NCBI GenBank assembly: GCA_964396385.1
Contig: CAYNFH010000010.1
Coordinates: forward strand, 1-59,273
Direction of reading: 5' to 3'
Source: CAYNFH01 sp964396385
GTDB taxonomy: Bacteria; Armatimonadota; Chthonomonadetes; Chthonomonadales; CAJBBX01
Length of the DNA: 59,273 nucleotides
Each line of letters begins with the position of its first letter. The first letter of the stretch is position 1. This document shows, one piece after another, positions 25,601 through 32,412 of this stretch. The position numbers were made by a program, and so were the translations under genes. The notes under the pieces were generated by a model. The model was not told where the DNA came from, searched no databases, and saw only the letters and a list, made by a program, of their open reading frames with translations.

Positions 25601-25765
25601 AAATCCCGTACTTCGCGCAGGGGTGATTCTGGCCTGTAGAACAGCCTCCGGGACGACGATAATGATACATGTCGGCTAAACCCGCCGGCACGAGAGATCG
25701 CGAGCACAACTGAAGACGTGATAACCCTACCGCGCGTCCCGCCGCGTGCGGCGGACCATTAAGAT

Positions 25766-27097
25766 ATGCCAATAGAAACTTGCCGTCGCCTGTCAGAACA
25801 CGATATCAACCAGCTCCTGCGGACCTATCGGACCACCGGCCGGCAGGAGATTCGGGATCAGATAGTGCTCCAGTATACCAACCTGGTGGAGAGCGTAGCG
25901 AGGCGGTTCACCGGGGCGGCCGAGCCTATCGAGGACCTGGTGCAGGAGGGCTTTATCGGCCTTCTGACAGCCGTGGACGGGTACAACCCGGACAAGGGCG
26001 TGAAGTTCAGCACCTACGCCACGCACTTTGTGATCGGCCAGATCAAGCACTGCTTGCGGGACCGTGGAAAGATCATCAAGGAGCCTGCTTGGCTCCAGGA
26101 GCTGAACCAGAAGGTCACGCGCGTGATCGAGTCACTCGCGCAGGAGCTGGGGCGCGCCCCCACGCATGGCGAGATAGCCAAGCTGATGGGCATGACCGAG
26201 GAGTCCATCGCGGAGCTGCTGACGACCCGCGAGGTCTTCAAGGTCGCTTCCCTGGACGGCGGCGGGGACCAGGACGATGACAACGGCTCCTATGACATGG
26301 ACCGGGTGAAGCCGGACCGGGCCGTGGAGTTCCAGCTTCCCGTAGAGGAGAAGCTGGTGCTGGACACCGCGCTCCAGAAGCTCAAGGATCTGGAGCAGGC
26401 GGTGGTGCACGAGTTCTACTATCGCGGTAAGAACCAGACGGAGATCGCCCGCGCGCTGGGCATCTCGTGCAACTACGTCTCCCACATCCTGCGCAACTCC
26501 ACCAAAAAGCTGCGCAAGATACTCACCACGGACGAGCTGAAGGAGACGCAGCGGGAGTCCTCGCTGATCCAGCGGCGGACAGATTTGGTGGGCCGCGCGC
26601 CGGACACCAGCGTGGTGGACGGACTGACACGCCTGTACAACCGCCGGTACTTCGAGAGCCGGCTGGACGAGGAGCTGAACCGGGCCAGCCGCCATGGGCA
26701 CGCGGTGGGCGTCGTCTTCATCGCAATGGAGGGCCACGACCAGGTCAGCCGCGCCTATGGGACGATCCGGTCAGAAGAGGTGATCCGGCAGGCGGCGCAC
26801 CTCATCTGCTCCAACGTGAGGCGGGTGGACATCGTCACGCGGTACGAGAGCCACGTGTTTGGGCTCATCTTGCCGCACACCGGGCCGCAGGTGCGGGTGG
26901 TGGTGGACCGGCTTACCGGGCTGCTGACAGAGTGGGCGACCAAGCATGGGTACGACGCCGGTCGCGCGCCGGTGACGCTGATGCTGGGTGCGGCAAGCTA
27001 CCCGGAGGACGCGGGCGGCGCGGCGCGGCTCATCGGCCAGGCGCTGGCAGACATGCAGCCGTTTCCGGTCGAGGAGAGCACAAGGCTCGCGGCCTGA
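25766..27097 (+). CDS. Sigma-70 factor fused to degenerate GGDEF domain
   Basis: A 443-residue fusion. Residues 1-250 are a group 3-like sigma-70 factor. Region 2 includes EDLVQEGFIGLLTAVDGYNP and KFSTYATHFVIGQIKH, region 3 includes LGRAPTHGEIAKLMGM, and region 4 includes LEQAVVHEF... TEIARALGISCNYVSHILR. Residues about 285-430 have the diguanylate-cyclase fold: DGLTRLYNRRYFESRLDEEL at the start and ASYPED near the end. The catalytic GGDEF loop is replaced by RYESHVFGLILP near residue 358, so cyclase activity is unlikely. The domain could bind a nucleotide or partner and gate the sigma factor. The last 81 bases of the gene are duplicated 765 bases downstream. Confidence 0.85.
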   Translation: MPIETCRRLSEHDINQLLRTYRTTGRQEIRDQIVLQYTNLVESVARRFTGAAEPIEDLVQEGFIGLLTAVDGYNPDKGVKFSTYATHFVIGQIKHCLRDRGKIIKEPAWLQELNQKVTRVIESLAQELGRAPTHGEIAKLMGMTEESIAELLTTREVFKVASLDGGGDQDDDNGSYDMDRVKPDRAVEFQLPVEEKLVLDTALQKLKDLEQAVVHEFYYRGKNQTEIARALGISCNYVSHILRNSTKKLRKILTTDELKETQRESSLIQRRTDLVGRAPDTSVVDGLTRLYNRRYFESRLDEELNRASRHGHAVGVVFIAMEGHDQVSRAYGTIRSEEVIRQAAHLICSNVRRVDIVTRYESHVFGLILPHTGPQVRVVVDRLTGLLTEWATKHGYDAGRAPVTLMLGAASYPEDAGGAARLIGQALADMQPFPVEESTRLAA

Positions 27098-27159
27098 ATC
27101 TCCTGAACGCAGAACGGTCATCTGTTCGGGGTCTCCGCGAACCGCTTCGCGGAGACCCC
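27017..27159. repeat. Direct repeat, copy 1 (143 bp, exact)
   Basis: The end of the sigma-GGDEF gene plus its terminator. By eye it is identical, base for base, to 27782-27924. Similarity continues beyond the right end in diverged form (the last codons of a leftward gene), while the left flanks differ. Confidence 0.9.
27128..27159. terminator. Hairpin terminator after the sigma-GGDEF gene
   Basis: A perfect 14-bp stem, GGGGTCTCCGCGAA and its inverse, around a CCGC loop, 31 bases after the stop codon. There is no U-tract, and it lies between converging reading frames. An exact second copy is at 27893-27924. Confidence 0.75.
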
Positions 27160-27167
27160 ATGTCATA

Positions 27168-27209
27168 TCAGGCCCGCAGGTGGATGGTGATGCCTTCGTG
27201 CTGCTCGCC
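27168..27209 (-). pseudogene. C-terminal remnant of a paralogue of the 27934-28380 gene
   Basis: Read leftward, these bases encode GEQHEGITIHLRA and a stop. The intact leftward gene after repeat copy 2 ends PDREGIVIHLEA and a stop at the equivalent distance from its terminator. The DNA has diverged but the peptide is conserved. This indicates that the duplicated unit included the end of this gene and that the rest was lost or replaced. Confidence 0.6.
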
Positions 27210-27257
27210 GCGGGCTATAATATCGCTTGAGGCAGAACAGAGGAGGGGCCGACCCGG

Positions 27258-27473
27258 ATGGTAACAATTACATTCCCCGACCGAGAGACGGAGAAGAGGG
27301 CGCTCGGCTACTTGATTGGCAGGTTCTCGGGCCGTGTTCTCAAGTCCGGCGAGCACATTGTCCCTGAGGCTGCCCTGGAGGCACTTGCCGAGCAGGGAAT
27401 CCGGTTCACGGTTGAAGGCAAAGCTACCTATGAGCAGCAGATGGAGGCGGTTCGAGGCGCTGCTTCCACTTAG
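27258..27473 (+). CDS. Small conserved protein, first of an overlapping pair
   Basis: A 71-residue protein with GGAGGGG nine bases before the ATG and TATAAT at 27216-27221 upstream. The sequence TITFPDRETEKRALGYLIGR and VPEAALEALAEQGIRFTVEG looks like a small alpha/beta protein. It ends ATYEQQMEAVRGA. Similar 70-residue proteins paired with a roughly 105-residue partner are, by recollection, widespread in cyanobacteria and Planctomycetes without a known function. The reading frame overlaps its partner's start by 44 bases, which implies coupled translation. A toxin-antitoxin-like role is possible but unproven. Confidence 0.7.
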   Translation: MVTITFPDRETEKRALGYLIGRFSGRVLKSGEHIVPEAALEALAEQGIRFTVEGKATYEQQMEAVRGAAST

Positions 27474-27750
27474 GTTTAACGATGGTCGAGATGTGCCGGA
27501 AGAGTGGCTCGCGGAAGCGGTGCTGGAGTTCGTGGAGCGCTTCGGGGCGGCAAGCTACGAGACGCAGCGTGTAGAAGGCCACTGGCGCTCCGGCGGGGTG
27601 CTCTACCGGGATGATCTGGTCAAGCTCGTAGTCGACGTTCCGGACACAGCCGGGAACCGGCGTTGGATGCGGGAGTTCAAGGCCCGGTGGCGGGAGCGAC
27701 TGGAGCAGCTAGAATTATGGGTGGTGAGCTTCCGAATTGACGTAGAGTAG
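27430..27750 (+). CDS. Small conserved protein, second of an overlapping pair
   Basis: A 106-residue protein beginning MSSRWRRFEALLPLRFNDGR. The family-like core is PLRFNDGRDVPEEWLAEAVL, RFGAASYETQRVEGHWRSGG, then YRDDLVKLVVDVPDTAGNR and a C-terminal helix (FKARWRERLEQLELWVVSF). It probably starts at the ATG at 27430 inside the preceding gene. The conserved motif layout suggests a real gene rather than a shadow, and its frame is used instead of the overlapping one after 27473. The function is unknown. Both genes lie between the two copies of the 143-bp repeat. Confidence 0.7.
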   Translation: MSSRWRRFEALLPLRFNDGRDVPEEWLAEAVLEFVERFGAASYETQRVEGHWRSGGVLYRDDLVKLVVDVPDTAGNRRWMREFKARWRERLEQLELWVVSFRIDVE

Positions 27751-27781
27751 AAGCGCTCACCGTCCTCCAGGCGGAGTGGTG

Positions 27782-27924
27782 GGCGCGGCGCGGCTCATCG
27801 GCCAGGCGCTGGCAGACATGCAGCCGTTTCCGGTCGAGGAGAGCACAAGGCTCGCGGCCTGAATCTCCTGAACGCAGAACGGTCATCTGTTCGGGGTCTC
27901 CGCGAACCGCTTCGCGGAGACCCC
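27782..27924. repeat. Direct repeat, copy 2 (143 bp, exact)
   Basis: Second copy of the sigma-GGDEF gene end and terminator, carrying only the last 27 codons of that gene. It encodes no protein here. The identity implies recent duplication or gene conversion. Confidence 0.9.
27893..27924. terminator. Hairpin terminator, duplicate copy
   Basis: Same 14-bp stem and CCGC loop as 27128-27159. It stands ten bases after the stop codon of the leftward gene at 27934-28380 and can serve as that gene's terminator. Confidence 0.7.
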
Positions 27925-27933
27925 GAGTCACAT

Positions 27934-28380
27934 TCAGGCCTCCAGGTGGATGACGATTCCTTCCCGGTCGGGCTGAAGGCGGACGCGGACGGAATGATCC
28001 CGGCCGCGCCAGCGGATGGGGACGGCGCCCTCGACGCACAGGTCCTCGTTGCGCTGGATGCGCATCATATTGAGGTACCGCAGGGCCAGCCTGGGCAGGA
28101 CGTAGCGCGGGAGGCGGATGGTGTAGCCCGACGCTTCGATCATGCCCACTTCGATGAGCGTGTTATCCCCGCGCCGGCGGATGGTGGCGGTTCGCCCGTC
28201 GTTCTCCATCAGGTCGATGATGACCAAGTTGCCGACCTGTGCAGTGGCGCCAGTCTCCGGAACGCCCGTGCTGCCGTCCGGCAGGCGTACGGGCTCGGCG
28301 GGCTCCGGCGCTTCCGCGAGCATCTCCCCTGCACGGTTCTTGACTCCCCGACGAATGGCTGCTGAGCTATAGTCTTCCAA
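27934..28380 (-). CDS. Hypothetical all-beta protein downstream of an Rhs fragment
   Basis: A 148-residue protein with no recognised family. The start chosen is TTG at 28380, six bases after GGGAGG; a later ATG at 28323 is possible. The frame stays open upstream into an Rhs remnant, which probably is not part of the protein. The second half alternates short hydrophobic and charged stretches (NLVIIDLMEN, TATIRRRGDNTLIEVGMI, YTIRLPRYVLPRLALRYL, HSVRVRLQPDREGIVIHLEA), suggesting a beta-barrel such as a PilZ-like or SH3-like fold, but no diagnostic motif is seen. The last 13 residues exist as a diverged second copy at 27168-27209. Confidence 0.55.
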   Translation of the reverse strand: MEDYSSAAIRRGVKNRAGEMLAEAPEPAEPVRLPDGSTGVPETGATAQVGNLVIIDLMENDGRTATIRRRGDNTLIEVGMIEASGYTIRLPRYVLPRLALRYLNMMRIQRNEDLCVEGAVPIRWRGRDHSVRVRLQPDREGIVIHLEA

Positions 28381-28458
28381 AGACAACCTCCCACTCCCAG
28401 CCGCGACATCGCAATTCAATACTCGACCGGCATGGGTGAGCCGCCTCCCCGCCGCCAT

Positions 28459-28675
28459 CCTTTCAGAGCCGAGCCCGTCAAAGAGCGGGTACTCGCCGTC
28501 CTTACGGATGAGCTCGTTGGCATAGATGTATGTCGCGGTGTACGTGCTTCCCTGCTTTTCCAGCCAGGTGCCGCCGGGACCGTACAGGAAGTCGGTGGTC
28601 ACCCCGCCCGCCGTCCGGATAAAGCGCCGGCCGATCTCTGCACAGGTAAAGGAGGCGATTGAACTTCCCTACGCG
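28459..28675 (-). pseudogene. Rhs core-domain fragment
   Basis: Leftward codons encode RTAGGVTTDFLYGPGG, LEKQGSTYTATYIYANEL and RKDGEYPLFDGLGSER. These match the start of the Rhs-associated core seen again at 30093-31157. The frame begins after a TAG at about 28676 and the resemblance stops at GSER. It is a degraded fragment of an Rhs/YD-repeat gene, with neither the repeat region nor the core end. The rest of 28381-28858 has no other recognisable gene. Confidence 0.7.
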
Positions 28676-28858
28676 ATGCTCGTAAGCCCTCCGTCGAGGT
28701 CAAAACTTGCGGCACGGTGCGGCTCGCTTATTCTCCGCCGAGAAGAGGTGATAGCCAAGCATCGGCCTGGCTGGCTGTTCGGCGCCTCAGACGCTCGCGA
28801 CTCTTCATTCCGTTGCCCGACAAGACAGCCTGGGTCTCGCGGCGAATGGAGAGTGCGC

Positions 28859-29134
28859 TCAATTAACCGGGCGCTCTGACCTAGCACCGATAGATCCCCC
28901 CGCCACCCCAATGAGGAAAACTCCTAGCAGCCTGCGCATCCATTCAGCGCCCCAACTTGCGGCGTGCGGGAGCCATAAGTGGACGCAATATGCGATTCCA
29001 AAGGCATAGACCCCGCAATAGGCAATGAGTGCTGAAACGCGGAGAGCACGGTTCGGGATACTTAGCCCCAATGTGACCAATGCCCACCCGCAACCTATGC
29101 CGACGGCGAAGGAAAGGCTTGAGAGTGCCGCCAT
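28859..29134 (-). CDS. Small membrane protein in Rhs region
   Basis: A 91-residue protein with three likely membrane segments (SFAVGIGCGWALVTLGL, VSALIAYCGVYAFGIAYCVHLW and LLGVFLIGVAGGSIG). There is no clear ribosome-binding site before the ATG at 29134. The surrounding DNA is less GC-rich than the window average. Small membrane proteins next to Rhs genes are often immunity proteins to the Rhs toxin tip, and that is the only functional hint. The 117 bases between it and 29252 show nothing. Confidence 0.4.
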   Translation of the reverse strand: MAALSSLSFAVGIGCGWALVTLGLSIPNRALRVSALIAYCGVYAFGIAYCVHLWLPHAASWGAEWMRRLLGVFLIGVAGGSIGARSERPVN

Positions 29135-29251
29135 GTTGGACCAACTATCCGTGAAGCTGCCAAGCTACACACGCTCGTGTCCAGCAGAGATCACGACCGA
29201 CAGTGAGGCCCTGTTGGCGGCTAAGCGGGTCACAAGATGAATCTTTACAGC

Positions 29252-29599
29252 CTACGGACCTTGACCATCATGTCCAGCCTCAGCCAATAGGGTGCGCTGA
29301 AGCCGCTGTAAACGTTTAACTTGTGAGTCGCTTAGACCTTGGCATTTGCCCATGGCCTTGGTGCGCGCTACGTTGCTTGTTTCGATCACCGTTGAACCAT
29401 TATGCCCGCCGTAATAGGGATGGCTCACAGATCCACCTCCACTTCGGCGGAGGGAAGGCATCGGATATGTATCTGCACCGATTTCCATCCCTCCGGCCGA
29501 GGTGGTCGTTGTTTGTCTCTGTACCTGTGAAAGGGTCCGCGCGCTTGCGCGGGCCACCAATTGGCTAACTGCGGCCCTCCCATTTCCGCACCACTGCAA
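29252..29599 (-). CDS. Weakly supported ORF, possible detached Rhs tip
   Basis: A 115-codon frame with low-complexity composition near the start and a more protein-like end (HPYYGGHNGSTVIETSNV, KCQGLSDSQVKRLQRL). It overlaps the membrane-protein gene at its 5' end by 35 bases. The end could be a displaced toxin tip from an older Rhs cassette, but no catalytic motif is recognised and no convincing initiation site exists. It is listed because the strand and position suit the Rhs region. Confidence 0.22.
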   Translation of the reverse strand: MQWCGNGRAAVSQLVARASARTLSQVQRQTTTTSAGGMEIGADTYPMPSLRRSGGGSVSHPYYGGHNGSTVIETSNVARTKAMGKCQGLSDSQVKRLQRLQRTLLAEAGHDGQGP

Positions 29600-29984
29600 A
29601 GATGACCATAGAGCCGATCAGACTTAGAGCCGCAATGGCACCCTCGACATGGCCCCAACTTATCAACTCAACAAAGCAACCGTATGCGATCCCGCAAAGG
29701 CAGCAGTAAGCGAATTGTCGTGACTGACGCGCCGGAGTGGCCACAATTACCAGCCCTACGAGAGCTCCGCCCAAGCCGCCCCAAGCGCCTGCCAACGACC
29801 CAAGGGAGACGGCAAACCTGGCAAATTCCTTTACATACCTACCTCCTGTACTGAGCTCAATAGACACCATCAGTGTCCCAACTATCACGATCGCGTAAGC
29901 TGCGCCAACAAGAAGGCCAGTTGCAATAGCCCGGATGGTCGTCTTCCATCGGGTTCCGCGCAGCAAGCACCGTGTTGTCGACAT
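29565..29984 (-). CDS. Membrane protein following the Rhs gene, candidate immunity
   Basis: A 139-residue protein with four hydrophobic segments (TGLLVGAAYAIVIVGTLMV, SLGSLAGAWGGLGGALVGLV, YCCLCGIAYGCFVELI and AALSLIGSMVIFAVV). The start at 29984 is supported by GGAGG five bases upstream. It begins 108 bases after the Rhs core gene on the same strand, which is the standard position of the cognate immunity gene. Membrane immunity proteins are usual when the toxin acts on the membrane or periplasm. Family not recognised; the role is inferred from position. Confidence 0.55.
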   Translation of the reverse strand: MSTTRCLLRGTRWKTTIRAIATGLLVGAAYAIVIVGTLMVSIELSTGGRYVKEFARFAVSLGSLAGAWGGLGGALVGLVIVATPARQSRQFAYCCLCGIAYGCFVELISWGHVEGAIAALSLIGSMVIFAVVRKWEGRS

Positions 29985-30092
29985 GAATACCTCCAGTACC
30001 TGCAATGCCTCACGGATTCGCTTCCGTCGGTTGACAGGTCCGCGGCGCTACTCTCACCAGGCAAAGAGGCGAGAAGCCATAATGACATGCCT

Positions 30093-31157
30093 CTATGGAG
30101 CCTCCGGAGGATACAGGTTCTTGTAGTACCACTTCGCGGTATCACCAGCAGTCTCATGCACCCGACCGATGCCGTCGCGCATTTGTTGCTGCCATGCAGC
30201 ATACCAGGCACTAGGATCCGCCGGACCGCCTCCAGGCCACGTGTTGATCATGTGGCGCATCTTTCGTGAACAATCGGCTTGAATTAGCGCACAGTTCCAT
30301 GAGCTTAAGAGCTCAACTAGTTCCTTCGCATAGTCTGCGCGCTCATACCACTCCTTGATCTGCGTAAGGGGCTCGCTTACAGTCTCCCATGCGTCCTTCA
30401 ACTTCTCCCAGAACGACTTGTGGCCGTCGGGGTCGAGCCTGTTCACTGGGTCGTGATTGCAGTACAAAAACGGGTGCTGATCAAGCACAGTATCCCTGGT
30501 GATGAATCGGCCTGCCTGCGAATCGTAGTATCGGGCTCCGACGTGCATCAGGCCGGCGTCGCCATCGTTGCGGTAGCCGCTGGTCGCCGCAAACATGTTC
30601 GGGTCCGAGCTTGAGCCCGTGGTGGCCACCGTCTGGCCGAAGCCCTCGTAGGTGGCCGTTCCGGTTACCGTCTGGCTGCTATTGGTCACCGTCCTTTCCG
30701 AGCCCAGCCCATCGAACAGCGGGTACTCGCCGTCTTTGCGCAGGAGCGCGTTGCCAATGGTGTACGTCGCAGTGACCGTGGAACCCTGCTTCTCCAGCGA
30801 GATCCCGCCGGGGCCGGAGAGGAAGTCCGTCGTCAGCCCGCCCGCCGTCCGGCCGCAACTGGCGATCGGGAGAGGTTGGACAGCCTCCGCGAGCTGATTG
30901 CGCGGTGCCTTGTGACGCGGGACTGGCGCGGCGGGAGCGCCGGCCTGCACGTGCCCGCATCCGTCCGCGAGTTCGCTCTTTCTGCCGGCGCTATCGGATC
31001 CGGATGACTGAGCCGGAAGGCGAACCCTCACCAATCCTTGGTTCTTGAACCATGTTGTAGTTGGGTCAAGTTCCGGCATCGCGTCTGGCCGCGCCACACG
31101 CGGGGCAGCAGCCGGCCCGCGGGAACTGTCGCTAAGGGACGGTCGCGGTTCCGGCAA
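30093..31157 (-). CDS. Rhs core with variable C-terminal tip, N-terminally truncated
   Basis: A 354-codon frame. Residues 1-105 are arginine/proline-rich, not Rhs-like, and lack the hundreds of YD repeats a full Rhs protein needs. From about residue 106 (TAGGLTTDFLSGPGG) the core runs through DAGLMHVGARYYDSQAGRF, ITRDTVLDQHPFLYCNHDPV and NRLDPDGH, the hallmark end of the Rhs-associated core. About 110 residues of unique tip follow (WEKLKDAWETVSEPLTQIKE... IQADCSRKMRHMINTWPGGG). The tip has no recognised toxin motif. The gene is best seen as a truncated Rhs or orphan tip cassette whose upstream part was replaced by repeats at 31201-31440. It may not be translated. Confidence 0.65.
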   Translation of the reverse strand: MPEPRPSLSDSSRGPAAAPRVARPDAMPELDPTTTWFKNQGLVRVRLPAQSSGSDSAGRKSELADGCGHVQAGAPAAPVPRHKAPRNQLAEAVQPLPIASCGRTAGGLTTDFLSGPGGISLEKQGSTVTATYTIGNALLRKDGEYPLFDGLGSERTVTNSSQTVTGTATYEGFGQTVATTGSSSDPNMFAATSGYRNDGDAGLMHVGARYYDSQAGRFITRDTVLDQHPFLYCNHDPVNRLDPDGHKSFWEKLKDAWETVSEPLTQIKEWYERADYAKELVELLSSWNCALIQADCSRKMRHMINTWPGGGPADPSAWYAAWQQQMRDGIGRVHETAGDTAKWYYKNLYPPEAP

Positions 31158-31200
31158 TGCCTGCGCAGCCCGCGCAGCGGCTCGTTATGAGGGGAGGCTG

Positions 31201-31323
31201 AGGGGGCGAATGAAGCCCCCTCAGCGGGAGTACGAGGGCAGAGCCCTCGGAGTCTACAGGAGCACGAGGGCAGAGCCCTCGGAATCTGCAGGAGTACGAG
31301 GGCAGAGCCCTCCGGAACCTGCA
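31201..31323. repeat. Three tandem 32-bp repeats carrying GAGGGC/GCCCTC hairpins
   Basis: After a hairpin AGGGGGC/GCCCCCT (31201-31221) come three units of 32, 32 and 33 bases (31227-31258, 31259-31290, 31291-31323). Each starts GGAGTACGAGGG or GGAGCACGAGGG, with GAGGGC-AGA-GCCCTC in the centre and a CTGCA/CTACA end. Units differ at a few bases. Confidence 0.85.
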
Positions 31324-31324
31324 T

Positions 31325-31440
31325 CCTTATTGCGCTTTCTGCGCAACATGAGAATCCTGCCCCGATTGAGCTTGGAACGGGGGCTGCGCCCCCCTTATTG
31401 CGCTTTCTGCGCTTTTTGCGCAACCTCCACCCATTAACGC
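31325..31440. repeat. TTATTGCGCTTTCTGCGC repeat pair
   Basis: CCTTATTGCGCTTTCTGCGC occurs at about 31325 and again at about 31393, the second extended by TTTTTGCGCAACC. GCGC words alternate with T-runs. With the preceding tandem hairpins it fills most of the 439-base gap between the truncated Rhs gene and the dioxygenase gene. Confidence 0.7.
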
Positions 31441-31481
31441 AAAGACTCCGGCGGCGAGCTGCTGTAGAAGCAGATCCGATT

Positions 31482-31547
31482 TTGGCGCGACCGCGCCAAT
31501 TTGAGACAATGTCTCACGCCAACAGTCACGGCGGGAATCCGGATTCC
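31482..31547 (+). promoter_or_regulatory. Cluster of three perfect palindromes upstream of the sugar-acid operon
   Basis: TTGGCGCG/CGCGCCAA with a 2-base spacer (31482-31499), TGAGACA/TGTCTCA around one base (31502-31516) and GGAATCCGGATTCC (31534-31547) lie 50-115 bases before the dioxygenase ATG. The first two look like operator dyads. The third recurs inside the element at 25495-25600 and is more likely repeat-derived. No clear -35/-10 pair is seen. Confidence 0.4.
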
Positions 31548-31596
31548 GTGCGGCGAAGATAGCTCCCGAGGCCGCGCGGCGGCCGGAGGAGAACAG

Positions 31597-32412
31597 ATGG
31601 GGCTGAGTGAGGATCAGGTCCGGGAGTTCCACGAACGGGGGTTCGTGAAGGGCGGACGCGTGCTGGATGAGCCTACCAGGCGCGCGCTGAGGCAGCGGCT
31701 GGACGACGTGATGGAGGGCCGCTCTCAGGCCCAGCCGGAGGCCAAGCGCAACATGCTGGGCGATTCCGAGCGCGTGGTGATCCAGGTGGTAAACATCTGG
31801 GAGGCCGACGACCTCTTCCGCGCCCACTTGTATAACCCGGCCATCTGCGAGATGGTCGCCCGGCTCATGGACGCGGACGTGGTCCGCGTCTGGCACGATC
31901 AGGTGCAGTACAAGCCGTCGCGCATAGGCGGTCCCACCAACTGGCACCAGGACCACCCCTACTGGCCCATCATCCAGCCGGCGGACCTCATCAGCGCCTG
32001 GGTGGCGCTGGAGGACGCGGACGTGGAAAACGGCTGCATGTGGATGGTGCCCGGCAGCCACCGCTGGGGACCCCACAAGGGCGGCACCATCGGCACGAAC
32101 CTGGAGGACTTCTCTCCAACGCCGGACCTCTCCCTCCTGCCTCCGGGCATCGATGTGACTCCGGTTCCCTGTTCCGTGAAGGCGGGCGAAGTAATGTTCC
32201 ACCACTGCCTCACGTGGCACGGCAGCCCGCCCAACAACTCCGACCGGGGGCGGCCCGCCATCGCGGTCCACTACATGCCCGGCTACACCCGGTACGAGCC
32301 GCACGGCGGCCACCTGGTGGAACATCGCGTTACGGTAAAGCCGGGCGAGACGCTGCAGGGAGAGTACTTTCCGACGGTGTGGGATAAAGGGCCGGTTTGT
32401 CCAGAGAACTGA
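31597..32412 (+). CDS. Phytanoyl-CoA dioxygenase (PhyH) family protein
   Basis: A 271-residue Fe(II)/2-oxoglutarate-dependent dioxygenase. The facial triad is visible as His and Asp in NWHQDHPYW (about residues 112-120) and the distal His in HHCLTWHGSPPN. The Arg in RPAIAVHYMP is the usual 2-oxoglutarate anchor. The ATG at 31597 follows GGAGGAG. It overlaps the enolase-superfamily gene by 16 bases and belongs to a run of genes for sugar-acid chemistry. PhyH proteins in such clusters hydroxylate varied substrates, so the substrate here is unknown. Confidence 0.85.
   Translation: MGLSEDQVREFHERGFVKGGRVLDEPTRRALRQRLDDVMEGRSQAQPEAKRNMLGDSERVVIQVVNIWEADDLFRAHLYNPAICEMVARLMDADVVRVWHDQVQYKPSRIGGPTNWHQDHPYWPIIQPADLISAWVALEDADVENGCMWMVPGSHRWGPHKGGTIGTNLEDFSPTPDLSLLPPGIDVTPVPCSVKAGEVMFHHCLTWHGSPPNNSDRGRPAIAVHYMPGYTRYEPHGGHLVEHRVTVKPGETLQGEYFPTVWDKGPVCPEN

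Noticed and set aside
27168..27356. 62-codon leftward ORF after the sigma gene
   Set aside because: Only its last 13 codons resemble a protein, and the rest overlaps the promoter and coding region of the rightward small gene.
28859..30005. Prophage or integrative element in the less GC-rich 28.8-30.0 kb stretch
   Set aside because: No integrase, phage structural gene or attachment-site repeat. The Rhs core fragments explain the region better.
31201..31323. Short CRISPR-like array
   Set aside because: Units are contiguous 32-bp repeats without unique spacers, and there are no cas genes anywhere in the window.
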